In this document: in pieces, positions 1 to 10,078 of the stretch | Layout: the number at the start of each line of letters is the position of its first letter | Position numbering within the stretch: the first letter of the stretch is position 1 | NCBI GenBank assembly: GCA_040954595.2 | Contig: CM082577.2 | Location: 8,804,001 to 8,868,000, forward strand | Direction of reading: 5' to 3' | DNA length: 64,000 nt | Origin: Balanoglossus misakiensis | Lineage: Eukaryota; Hemichordata | Notes under the pieces: model-generated | Databases searched by the model: none | The model's input: the letters and a program-made list of their open reading frames with translations, nothing else | What the model was told of the DNA's origin: nothing | Made by a program: the position numbers and the translations under genes

Positions 1-72
1 GTAACTTTGTGACGAGAAACTGTAAAAGGCGGTTTGCCATGAAAGCTGAAAAGTGACATTTTTTGGAGGATA

Positions 73-190
73 CTGTCTCGTGGAGACTACACGTGCCCAC
101 GAGACAGATTCACGTGCACACGAGTTACTTACTCATGACCACGAGATATTGTGCACGTGATATTGTATCTCGTGCCCTCGAGAAACAAAA
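73..190. repeat. Cluster of CTCGTG/CACGAG inverted motifs
   Basis: A perfect 10-bp hairpin (CTGTCTCGTG at 73-82 with CACGAGACAG at 98-107) is followed by further CACGAG, CACGTG and CTCGTG words up to about 180. It looks like a decayed palindromic repeat. No coding signal is seen. Confidence 0.6.
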
Positions 191-381
191 ATATTCCTAA
201 GTGTCCCTTATGGGCTTTCACACTTCTCACCTCTCACGCACGACGCATATTATAACTGACCCCGGGGACTCTTTGGCCAACCCGGTTCCAACGGTCACGT
301 ATACAGATTCAGCATATCAAAAGCAAGACCTATACTTTTACTCTAATCTTTGACTCATAAGTTTGACAAATTCTTAATATC

Positions 382-440
382 CGTGATGTGACGTGATGTG
401 ATATGATATGTTGTGACGTGACGTGATGTGATGAGATGTG
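382..440. repeat. Degenerate GATGT/GACGT tandem repeat
   Basis: This is a run of imperfect five-base units (GATGT, GACGT, GATAT). It directly precedes a copy of a dispersed repeat family. Confidence 0.7.
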
Positions 441-444
441 AATT

Positions 445-620
445 TGACCCATTTTGGATTTCAAATTTTAGACAATTTGCTCTCTCATTATGAATTTTGC
501 ACGGTGACCCCTCAATTTTTATTCTCAATTTTAAAAGAAACTACTCTTACAAGTAAGTTGCTTTGAGCAAAACACGACAAAAAGATCAAGATTTTGATTA
601 TCGAGGCGCACGCTACCTAC
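445..620 (+). repeat. Dispersed repeat family A, copy 1
   Basis: It shares ordered blocks with about 19370-19490, 24835-25015 (reverse) and 49660-49830. The blocks are a 'CTCTCATT...TTTTGCA' segment, a 'TATTCTCAATTTT' segment, a 'GTTGCTTTGAGC'-like segment and a 'CGAGGCGCACGCTACC' end. No terminal repeats or protein are recognised. Confidence 0.55.
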
Positions 621-3600
621 CTCGAGCCGTCTATTAAGCACTCAAACGGCTGTCAATACCTTATCTGTCAGGCTGTCATCTCTAATCACGACGCTATTCA
701 CACAAAACTGCCACATGCACACTTGGTTCGAAACAAGCCGTTTTCACTGAGTGTCCGGAAATTAGTAGTGGACACCTTCAGGCAATGACATTGAGCGTTT
801 CAACGCACTCTCTGTAAAAGCCAATGTCTTAAAAGGGGATATGTAACAGAGAGTAAAAAAAGTAATATAGAAAATGTCAAACACGACGCGTCAAAAGTGA
901 AATTCCGCTTAACATGCACACCAGAGATTAACGAGGCTGGTAAATGAGTTTACGCCACGCTGAACGTCACGGTCAATATGAATATTGTGACAACTATGCC
1001 ATCAGCTCAGTACTTTGACATTTCTTTAATACTTAAATATCAATGATAAACTTTTCGACGTAGGTCAGAGGCGTGATGCTTGTATTTAAACGACGGATTT
1101 CACTTATATACTTTGTATTCTTTTGAATATACTTCTTCGTAAATGCTCCCTGTGAGACGACAGGCAAATGTGTGAAATACCTGTGAAAGTCCGAATTACT
1201 ATCGGGCAAATAATGACTGTCATATACACCTAAGTCCCAAATTCATTACCCAATGATCATCACTTCAATATTCGCGATAAGCTTATTAGTCATACCCATA
1301 ATCTACAGAGCAAATTAAAACTGACTATGACACATTACTCAATCTGAAAATTGCTAGCGGTTCATGTTATGGATTGGGCATAAAGTCTCGCAAGCAGTGG
1401 TTGTTCGTCCATCAAACAAATTACGTTCACAGAAGCCGTACATCGATTACGCAAAGACGCGCGCACTGCTAATCCGTCCGTGAAAGTCAACCGTCTTTTC
1501 TTTCATTTCGTTAATTTCGCAATATTGGGTCATGAAACCTGTTACTACAGTCAATGCAGGGTAATCGCCGTTATATGTGCGACGTAATCATCAGGGAAAC
1601 CCATAAAATAACTGAAGATATCCCTCTACTTGCAGGCCTCGAAAACAAAGAAATCACCATGGCATGCTACTGATTTTATATTAAAACGAATCTTGGAGAC
1701 AAAGATGACCGAGTTCTGAAAATTGTTCAAAATGACAAAATCAACAAAGGGAATTTGTAAGTTTTTGACAATTTTTATGAGCTGTAACCCATGAAAAAAT
1801 GTTCTAAAGTGACATTTAGTTAAATGGGGTAAAAATCAGATGATTTGTTCCATGTGCGTGAGTGAGTCGTCACAGACATGACTCTCATATCATAGCTTCA
1901 ACTGATAAGATACACGTAACAATGGTGGATTTAAACTTTACCCGAGTTGATGGATAGAAAACTCGGGTTTCCAGGAGCCAATCCGCCATGAATATCGTAA
2001 GGAATACGAATAGTTAGGTTTAATATACTATTGCGTGAGCCGAATAAAATATATACTGGGAATGAATCTAAAACTGAAGCAGAACTCATTGAATAAATTC
2101 TGTATGTTGAGGACTAATGATGAGAAACGACTAGTTTTTTTTCCTTTGGCAGGAACGTTTGCCGTCGGGGTTCACCTGATACGCTGTTTTCGAATCGGTA
2201 GTTCACACAGAACGGTGCCGGGAAGACAATATATATTTACTGGTAATCTACCTACGTAAAATATACTCGTTTGGCACATGTCTTGATACCTGATTACTTT
2301 TTAATGGCCATTGGTAAAGTATTTCGAATGGATTGTAAAGTTAATTGTGTGTTATGTCACTTGGCACTTCAGTGGTAATAATCTTTTATGTGTATTTAGT
2401 TCTGTGCCCTGAAAATCAATTTCCACGAATGGGACATGACGTTTGCTATAGGTTTTCATTGAAACACCTTTCTGCAGACTGTTAAAAATTGAATCCTCAA
2501 ATCTAGCCTTGACCACATAATTTTTAATTATCAGAAAATTATGGCTCACACTTATCTTTAGACAAATCAGTGATGCGTATATTACTAGATTTCATGTCCA
2601 TGACGTAGTAAAAACATATTCTCTAAAAAAATGAACTTCAAACAGCAAAGAATAAATGTGTGGGGCGCCTCGTGTCTATCATTCGACACAGAGGTCCTGG
2701 CAAGTCTAATCGATTCACGGCCGTGTTAATGAGTTTTATGAAGATCGTTTAACCAAAATGGTAAATATAGATCTTAAAATGAACATACTTTTAGACTTCA
2801 CCTCAATGGAATCATTCGCTTCGATCGATCATCCGTGTGAGGTCAGAGGCCAATAGTACGAGTACTATATGATAATGTACAAATAGCCTCGAGATTTGAA
2901 CGCAGAATTTTCAACAAACATACTAAAATAATCACGACAAATAAAAATCGTGACTTGAAATATCTACCTGAGTCATTCAAAAAGCTGTCTGATTATGGTC
3001 TTTTGAAGACTAGAGATATTAGGAAACAAAATAAACCTCAAAGAGTGAAAACACGATTTTCAAACCATGAATGTCAGGGATGTCATCCGATCTGTGAGTA
3101 CTGCTTGCGATTTTGCTACATGTAAAGCTATACCATAGACAGTAGACTATACTAAGGGCTATACCAAGGGTCCCATAGAAACCGCGTTAATGATATAATA
3201 TCAAATTCCTGTCTTCCATCACTGAGCTGCCTCGTCTTGATATATAATTGCTTCTCCAAAACCCAAAGAATTTTCTATCTGATACACGGTGAATTGATCG
3301 CTGTAAGCAAAACATGTGATGACTTTCATGTCTATACACTTGCATCTACATCTGACCATTCTCGCCCCACCAGACTACGGATTTCTTTCGTTTCACTATC
3401 GGAATCACGGGGAGCAGAGCGCTGCCGTAAAAGGGCCGTGGTTTGCGACGATGCATCTGACGCCTAATAACACTTCCGTGAGACATGGACATGGTTTGTA
3501 GCAAACAGTCGACGCATTACAAAATATAGGGGAAGACCAAAAAGACTTTTAGGGTTTTCTTAACAAAATGTGGCTTATAAAATTCAGTGCTGAGATTTTG

Positions 3601-3644
3601 ATCACAAATTCTGAAAGAGGATGATCTCGACATGCGTCACTTAC
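621..3644. other. Non-coding stretch, nothing recognised
   Basis: It is AT-rich with only short open frames, most lacking an ATG. I see no domain, RNA gene or clear repeat. Confidence 0.5.
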
Positions 3645-3697
3645 ATACAGTGCATCGCAATACCAATTTAGCCAACACCCATTTTCGATACCAGTTT
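3645..3697 (-). other. Exon-like segment with strong splice donor
   Basis: On the minus strand a pyrimidine-rich tract ending CTTCTTAG precedes 53 bases that end at GTAAGTGAC. Two of three frames are open, so coding is not supported by frame alone. It could be a spliced exon of an unknown minus-strand transcript or chance. Confidence 0.2.
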
Positions 3698-4211
3698 CTA
3701 AGAAGGGTGGCCTCGAAAGACCTAACATGGCTGAATCTTGTTAGTAATCATGAGTAACATTCTTCTGACCGTCTCTCATCAAACCCCGTGCACAACATTT
3801 GGCTCATTAATAAAACCCTTTCTTGAGATGTTGATGACACATACAGAACACGGAGAGACAGACAAACATGTCGAAGTCGGGGTATAGCATCAGCTTTCAT
3901 TTTCTCCCTGGTTATGGGAAATCATGGCCCTGACATAGAAGCTCAAAGATGACGTAAACACCACTGATTAATCATCAGCATAGCAGTGTATAACTTAATT
4001 GAAATAGTCTTGTTGATGGAACGGTCGAAGAAGCCTCACTATGACGCACATACACCGCGTCCCGTGCCAATGCAACGGTTAATGATCTCCAGCAAATGCA
4101 CCTCACCCTGGTTAGATCAACCTTGTAATGGGCTCGTAATGTGTTGCAAGATACTTACATATTCCCCCAACATCATTTCCCTCAGGCTCGACAAATTCGT
4201 ATCCGTATACG

Positions 4212-4508
4212 TTAAAGCGCGTAGCTCGTCTCACACACATGCGCGTAACTTCCCAGCAAATTTTCCGTTCGATGCATTCAAATAATGGACTGCTTCGCTT
4301 CCTTCCATATTTCATGCGCACCGTATAAGTAGATTCTGGTTTTGTCCCTCCTTTTCACCCAAGCTAGTGTCTTTTCCCGATCTCCGACACAGATTATGGT
4401 CGCCGCCATCTTGTGTGAGCACTGCCTTATGGGATTGACTGTTCACTAAACGTCTGTAACCAGCGGCTACAGCTGGAACATGCGTGTGAGACGAGCTACG
4501 CGTTTTAA
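4212..4508. mobile_element. TTAA-flanked non-autonomous DNA transposon
   Basis: TTAA at 4212-4215 and 4505-4508 bounds 26-bp terminal inverted repeats (4216-4241 and 4479-4504) that match at 24 of 26 positions. Both contain CGCGTAGCTCGTCTCACAC. A TTAA target duplication is typical of piggyBac-type transposition, although the tips are not the usual CCY. The interior has no transposase. It carries a YY1-like motif and a small minus-strand ORF, so it may have captured a gene start. Confidence 0.75.
4278..4409 (-). CDS. Small ORF inside the TTAA element
   Basis: The ATG at 4409 lies inside AAGATGGCGGC, a YY1-type motif that often overlaps start codons of animal genes. The frame runs 43 codons, beginning MAATIICVGDREKTLAWVKR, and stops at 4278-4280. 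It is basic and not recognised. It may be the captured first exon of a host gene or simply chance. A second open frame with a GTAAGTATC donor (exon end about 4156) overlaps it in another frame and runs through the left inverted repeat, so I do not favour it. Confidence 0.25.
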   Translation of the reverse strand: MAATIICVGDREKTLAWVKRRDKTRIYLYGAHEIWKEAKQSII

Positions 4509-4799
4509 TAGTACCAAGCCCCGTAGTGCACAGCCTTAGGTTATTGTAGGCTATGACATCTGCGAAACTATGAATAAAATATGCTTACACTTTGTAGTGT
4601 AATTCAGTCAAATATTTATTAACGTTAATAAAGTAAATGGTAAATTTACATGGTAAATGCGTGTGTGTATATATAATATAATATGATATCAAATGTTATG
4701 TTTCATGACAGTGTTCAATGTCGCGCGACAGAGCAGTATATCATCTGAAGGAAATAAGCAATTAAAATCAAGACTTTATAGTCGCTACTCAGTATCACG

Positions 4800-4844
4800 C
4801 TACACTATTGTAACGGTTGTCAAGCGATCGTTACAATAATGTAG
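4800..4844. repeat. Inverted repeat with adjacent third copy
   Basis: CTACACTATTGTAACG at 4800-4815 pairs with 4829-4844 at 15 of 16 positions. A third, direct copy of TACACTATTGTAAC follows at about 4850-4863. It is possibly a decayed transposon tip. Confidence 0.6.
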
Positions 4845-4863
4845 TAAAGTACACTATTGTAAC

Positions 4864-7180
4864 AAAGTCATGAATGTATATATACGGAAATCGAACATAT
4901 TTAATTGCAGATATCAATACTAAAAATACCATTGTTCTGAATGAAAATTTCATTTTCCGGAAGCCAATATTAGTCAGAAATAATCAATGTTGTTCCACGG
5001 ATTTCTTCATTACTCACTGATTTCCCACGGTGATTTCATGACGCTCGAGGCCCAGTTATTGCAACAAGATAGAAGAAAACATAAAATGCTGTTTCTACCG
5101 ACGCATTCCTTTTAATAATGTAACATGAGACAGAATTCAAACTTTGGTAAATACGTTAACCTGAATTGTGTGCAAATAGCCAAAATGGCCCGTACAATAA
5201 CCACTTCTTTAGAGCTATGTAGCGAATGCACTGTAGTTGTGAAGTGTTTATATATATATATATTTTTTTACGATCACCACAATGTACAGCAGTAAATCTT
5301 TATCGTAGGCTGTCTGTTGAAATTGTTGAAAAGATAATAAAAATATACTTCTTTACATATCTATAGACTATCTTGGGTGGTCCGTGCTATATAATATATA
5401 TTTGTATATATACATGTCTATATGTATATAATACAAAGGATAGAAAGCAATTTATTAACATTATTATTTTAGGTAAATGCGCTCATGCGAATGCACATAA
5501 TGCATTGCGCTGGACAAATAATGACAATAATTGTACACCACATGTTGTAAATCTTGTATATAGCTGTTATTATAAAGTGTCATGCAAACTCTTGAAACCA
5601 GGTTGCTGGGGGATCGCTCCGTCGAGCTTCTCATACAGGAATCTTTTATATCCTTGTGGAGTCGAGAATTTTCACAATATCAGAAATGGTGAGGGTCATA
5701 TATATAGACTGAGTTCTGTGTGCAAAATAAATGAATACTAAATATCTCCCTTTGTAAAGCCTTGTGATAAAATATTATAGAAAGGGTTCATGGGTAGTGT
5801 GATGTATTCGGCCATCTTTTTTCCAACAGACATTCAAGCTTTCACAAGGTTAAGTAGCTGCATCTTTTTTTGCATAATGGGCGTACAGGTATTGCTTTGC
5901 TATCTGAAATTTAGTTTCAGATTTAATCACAATAGTCTCTATACATAGATGTACTCATGGGGGAAAACTGGGTCACTGATCACCATAGTGACCCAAGTGT
6001 TCAGTGACCCAAGAGTTCGAAGCCAAAAAAAAGTCTCGCGATGACGATACAAATATAAAACGCCGCCATTTTCAAAATACCTTTTTTGGTCATGCTGAAT
6101 CTGAAGGCAGAAATGCTCGTACCCAGCAAATACTGTCTCTGACAGCAGGATATATAAAAAACATCAGTCTGAAAAGTCCACTATTCCCATGCGGGGACGA
6201 ACGCGTAATTTGCTTTCTACTGCCTTCCATAAACACCATATCAAATAAAAGCGTTCTGTGGCCATATATGGCGATGCCACATATCTGTACGTCCGCAGAT
6301 TTACCATGTTAATCTGCTATGGGTAACATTTCCTACTAACGCACGCATTGTTGAAAATCACTGAGTAAACACCGCAGCATGGTACATCATGCTTTAGGTT
6401 TCCATCAACAATGGCAAAAGGATGTAACCAGTGGAGGCAGGTTTTTTTAAGGACACGTTTGTTGACCCAGGCTGACTATTAGGCCTACCAATAACAGCGG
6501 TAAACAAACCTATGTCACAGTATGGCCTCGTTCGTGTAGAAAGGTGAAGAAAGGTTTGATGGATAAATGATTCGAAAGGTTCAATAAGACAAAGTTTGAT
6601 TGATTCATTCATTGAGAGATTGATTGGTTGACTGACTGACTCGTTGATTGAGAGATTGAGTTTGAGCATGACCATTTCTTTGGAGAACAATACTACGTCA
6701 CGTGTCCCGTAAATGCTAATCTAAGTATGGCAGAGGTCGGCGGGTAAAGAACCATTGCGAAGACAACAACAGATGATCGATGTCATCGGTATACGAGAAA
6801 AAATACACTCTTGATTTTACTTGCTCCCCGCCATCGAGCTATCGAAGGACACGCTGTAAATAAAGCTTCAAGTAACAAGTCATGTGTATAAATTTCAATG
6901 ATGAAAAGATATATCATTATTAACAACATCTTCTTGCATTTCGACTATAAATTTGACCAAGTCATACCATAACAAAACGTTACAATATAGCCTATACTGT
7001 AGTACGTTTGCTTCCCGTCTCGAGCTGTCGAAACATTTCCTTTTATTCTGATAGCAAAATTTAAACGCAACCACTAGAGTACTGTCAGCTTAGGGAAGTT
7101 CTCATACGTATACAGCAGCCTCGCAGTGGTTATTTTGTTCACCTGTGAGCTAACTGAAAAAACACATTACAAAGTTCCGT
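4864..7180. other. Non-coding stretch with simple repeats
   Basis: It holds TA-rich runs (about 5250-5270 and 5385-5440), a short GTGACCC hairpin near 5970-6010, and a degenerate TTGA/TGAC tetranucleotide tract at about 6560-6665. The frame at 6004-6312 lacks an ATG start and shows no domain. Confidence 0.5.
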
Positions 7181-7186
7181 TTTATT
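7181..7186 (-). promoter_or_regulatory. Candidate polyadenylation signal for the GPCR
   Basis: AATAAA on the minus strand lies about 145 bases past the GPCR stop codon. This is a normal position for a short 3' UTR. A second AATAAA lies near 7037. Neither is proven to be used. Confidence 0.4.
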
Positions 7187-7329
7187 GTTCTGCTGTTTCC
7201 CGCCAGCGAGGTTCTTCCGACTGAAGGTTTATGGTTGAAAGTTTTGTCTCTCAAACTTGCAGGAAAATGTACCCTTTGAGAAGGAACATGATTACATTTA
7301 AGGTCCATACGCTAAGACTCATCCCCCAC

Positions 7330-9069
7330 TTATATGCTGCTTTCCCAATCAACCATTTCTCCCGTGGCCCCCGACTGTGATTCGACAAGTTCAAGTACCA
7401 CGTGAGGAGGTGTTGTCTCCGGCAGTGTCTTGTCAGCCAATGACTCTTCGTCCGAATCAGGCGAACCGACCGCGGGGTTCTCCGGCTCGGGAACGGCGAT
7501 AGCGTACTTCGTCGGGTGCAGGTGTACCGGCTTGTAGAAGCTGCAGTCCAACAAGTTGTTATTGCCGTTTTTCTGAAAGGAGATGTCTCTATAACTGTGC
7601 AAACTTTGGCAATTGACCTCGCGATGCATCAGGTCAGTTATGCTCATTTCTGAAGCCATGCCCAAGTGGTGGTTTGCCGACAGCGAGCTGACGACAACCG
7701 GCGACGAACGGGACGTTGGCGCCGCCAGCCTGTCGTGTATACTGTAGTGAAGCGTCGTGTCCACCGCCGAGAAGCGGACACTTTCTGTCCGAGTGCTTCG
7801 GAAGAACGAAGTTGACTTGCTTCTGGAGAAACCCGTGTACCTGCTGCTGCGGCGGGAAAATTTGCGCGGCGCCCTGAATCTCGGGCAGCAACATATCATT
7901 CGAAAGCAGTTCTTAAATCGTTCGCTCATGAAGCAGTAGCAAATAGGGTTCACGGAAGAATTCGAGAGTCCCAGCCATAAGAAAAACGGGCGTATCTCTA
8001 GCGCATGTCCGTCGTAAACAAAATCCAGATAGGTCTGCGCAATGAAGTAAGGCAGCCAAGAAATGGCGAACAGCGACACCAACCAAAGTAACATTTTCAC
8101 GACCTTTCTGCGGCCTTTCAGCTGGTTTTCAATCACTGAATTGTGCGGACGCGATTTTCTGACCGGTTCGTTCCGTAACTTCTTGTCGTGGTTCCACAGT
8201 CTTTGGCAGATGCGGAGGTAAACCGCGAGGGTCAGCAGGAGAGGCACAAAGTACGTCAAGAGGAACACGACCACGCCGTACATCTGTTGAACTTGCTTGC
8301 TCGGCCAGTGCATCTCCCTGCAGATGCTGTCCAGCTTCATGCCGTCAATTTCGAGCATCTCGATATCGTTGACGTACAAAATGGGCGACATGATGGCGAC
8401 CGACACGATCCAGATGCACGCGATGAAGCAAGACACCGACTTCTGCGTGAACATCGCCCGGGCCTTCAGCGGTTTTCGGATGGCGTAGTAGCGGTTCATG
8501 CTGACGGCCGTGAGCGTCAGCATACTGCCGGACACGGACACCCCTTGAATGAAAGGGACGATCCGGCACATGACGGCCCCGTATATCCAGTGGAAGTAGA
8601 TCTCCATTCCCAGAGCGATCGGCATACACACGAGCACGACGAGAAGATCGCACACGGCGAGATTGGCCAGGAAGGCGTTGGTGACGGTGCGCATGTGGCG
8701 GAATTTGGCGACGGTGAAGAGGACGAGGCAGTTTCCCACCAGGCCGACAACGAACGATATCGTGTAGAGCACCATGAGCGCCACCACGGACGGCTGCCCG
8801 TGGCGTCGCCTGGCCGCCTCGATCTCCTGGAGGAACTGACGTTGCAGCAGAACGTCATACGTCATCATCAGATCGCCCGAAAAGTCAAACAGGCCGTCGG
8901 ACTTGTTCAGTGACGCGTTTAACAGTCTCCATGGCGTTGGCGATCCGTCGATTGTCGCGGAGACGCTCGGCTCGCCGTCAAGAGCGACGTAGCTCTCCAT
9001 CACGGTCGGCGAAAAGTCACTCTCCTCCCACGTTGACTCCGTAGAATGTGTAAAGTTCTCGACCGACAT
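7330..9069 (-). CDS. Class A peptide GPCR (orexin/allatotropin/CCK-like)
   Basis: Seven-transmembrane receptor of 579 aa, presumably a plasma-membrane neuropeptide receptor coupling to G proteins. Residues are counted from the ATG at 9069. The N-terminus has sequons at N5, N51 and N55. TM1 is about 94-120 with GN at 112-113. TM2 is 129-154 with D141. TM3 starts near C168, the disulfide partner of C250 in ECL2, and ends in NRY at 192-194. TM4 has W220 and TM5 has P276. TM6 carries SWLP at 337-340 and TM7 carries NPICY at 374-378. A CCC cluster at 393-395 could be palmitoylated. A long Ser/Arg-rich tail ends ESSI, a class I PDZ-ligand pattern. RTVTN in TM2 and VSVS, LTL and RYYAI in TM3 recall orexin and allatotropin receptors. 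That subfamily call is by eye. The open frame runs upstream to a TAA at about 9112 with no earlier ATG. M38 of the open frame (ATG at 9000) has the stronger Kozak context (G at -3 and +4) and would give 556 aa. An acceptor-like site next to that TAA means an upstream exon is possible. Confidence 0.95.
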   Translation of the reverse strand: MSVENFTHSTESTWEESDFSPTVMESYVALDGEPSVSATIDGSPTPWRLLNASLNKSDGLFDFSGDLMMTYDVLLQRQFLQEIEAARRRHGQPSVVALMVLYTISFVVGLVGNCLVLFTVAKFRHMRTVTNAFLANLAVCDLLVVLVCMPIALGMEIYFHWIYGAVMCRIVPFIQGVSVSGSMLTLTAVSMNRYYAIRKPLKARAMFTQKSVSCFIACIWIVSVAIMSPILYVNDIEMLEIDGMKLDSICREMHWPSKQVQQMYGVVVFLLTYFVPLLLTLAVYLRICQRLWNHDKKLRNEPVRKSRPHNSVIENQLKGRRKVVKMLLWLVSLFAISWLPYFIAQTYLDFVYDGHALEIRPFFLWLGLSNSSVNPICYCFMSERFKNCFRMICCCPRFRAPRKFSRRSSRYTGFSRSKSTSFFRSTRTESVRFSAVDTTLHYSIHDRLAAPTSRSSPVVVSSLSANHHLGMASEMSITDLMHREVNCQSLHSYRDISFQKNGNNNLLDCSFYKPVHLHPTKYAIAVPEPENPAVGSPDSDEESLADKTLPETTPPHVVLELVESQSGATGEMVDWESSI

Positions 9070-9140
9070 TGAAACCGCACTCGACGCTGCGGTATATTCG
9101 CGTAGAGTCACTTAGTAAACGGAGTTGTAACAGCGAAAGG
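9070..9140 (-). other. GPCR 5' flank with possible splice acceptor
   Basis: Read on the minus strand, a pyrimidine-leaning stretch ends in TTTACTAAG at about 9112, directly before the open frame. If it is an acceptor, the GPCR coding exon continues an upstream, possibly untranslated, exon. If not, this is plain 5' UTR. The minus-strand exon candidate at 16125-16188 is the nearest suitable partner I see. Confidence 0.3.
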
Positions 9141-9310
9141 CACCTTTGTGTCGACAATAATTTAATCCGCACAACAGGTTTTCTTTGCCTCCCTGCGATG
9201 ATCCAGTGGTGCCCTTAGTTACCGACAGAAACACCACACGCCCGAATCCTCAGCATGTGTTCATCAATGGTTGTTGGCGCTGGGGCTACACAATACGACA
9301 CATGTGGTGA

Positions 9311-9339
9311 GATGATGATGATGATGATGATGATGATGA
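9311..9339. repeat. (GAT)n microsatellite
   Basis: About nine to ten GAT units lie upstream of the GPCR coding exon. The stretch 9112-9823 otherwise shows no coding signal. Confidence 0.85.
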
Positions 9340-9823
9340 AACGAGCTCCCTGTTCCAACCTTCAGCCGATTACAATCGATGAGCAGAAAGCAACGTGACT
9401 CCAAAGCTGTTTTCACTTTTGCCACTTCAAACTGTATGCTGCCTTTCTGTCGCGTGGTAGAAGCAAAAACGACAACTCGTCTGCAAAATGAAAAACAATG
9501 ATATAAAAATAGTGATTAATAAACCAAAATGATAAAACAGTACCATTCGTGTAATGGCGTGTTGTCATACAGCTGTCAAGATAAGCATCTATCTATTCAA
9601 CTGCGAGATGAATTGCCATAAATCTGTGACGTATTGAGTGTTACTAACTGAGCTCTCTTGTTCAACAGAGCTAGAACACGTGTTATCACAAAACGGCTCG
9701 GTGGTTTTGATACACCAGCTCCGAATGCTGCGCACGCGTACTCCACACGCACATGGTCATCAACCGTTCATTCGTTCTCACATAATCCCAACCGTTCCCT
9801 AGTATTATGTATGTCTCTTGCAG

Positions 9824-10078
9824 CTAAACTGCCTTTATGCTGGTGGAGCTTTTCACAGCTATTCAACGACGCCATGCAAAGGATTTTTCAAGCACCAAAC
9901 TTGCAAAAATGTAACACCAGTAATAAAATTCACAAGACAGGCCGCAGTGCGTGATATGTTGACGATGGTGGAAGCCAATTTAATTAAGGGTGTCCCTGGC
10001 GTCCCCTGTACAAGCCTACGGGCAGCGCGTAATGCACTGTGGAAACAGAAAAAATATCTTTTCTACGTCATGCACTAA
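9824..10078 (+). CDS. Exon-like ORF with nuclear-receptor P-box resemblance
   Basis: A strong acceptor (TGTCTCTTGCAG) opens 84 codons ending in TAA, with an in-frame stop just upstream of the acceptor. This suits a terminal exon. Early residues read NCLYAGGAFHSYSTTPCKGF followed by FKHQTCKN. FHSY...CKGFFK resembles the first zinc finger and P-box of nuclear receptors (YHYG...CEGCKGFFK). One expected cysteine pair is incomplete and the rest of the frame does not match a receptor. It could be a decayed receptor exon, an unrelated exon or coincidence. An AATAAA follows near 10470. Confidence 0.3.
   Translation, partial: LNCLYAGGAFHSYSTTPCKGFFKHQTCKNVTPVIKFTRQAAVRDMLTMVEANLIKGVPGVPCTSLRAARNALWKQKKYLFYVMH

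Noticed and set aside
721-745. TGGTTCGAAACAAGCC as a tRNA B-box
   Set aside because: The T-arm does not pair and no A-box or acceptor stem is found at the right distance. No tRNA was found elsewhere either.
4112-4321. 69-codon minus-strand ORF with a GTAAGTATC donor inside
   Set aside because: It runs through the terminal repeat of the TTAA element and its frame conflicts with the neighbouring exon candidate at 3645-3697 (a stop is created at the junction).
7634-7894. Other ORFs within the GPCR region (also 8345-8653 and 8517-8858)
   Set aside because: They are alternate-frame shadows of the same gene.
8188-8913. 241-codon plus-strand ORF opposite the GPCR
   Set aside because: It is an antisense shadow of the GC-rich GPCR coding sequence. 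It has no domain and the sense frame carries all receptor motifs.
9070-9111. GTG-initiated extension of the GPCR by 14 codons
   Set aside because: Animal nuclear genes need ATG in nearly all cases. The first in-frame ATG is at 9069.
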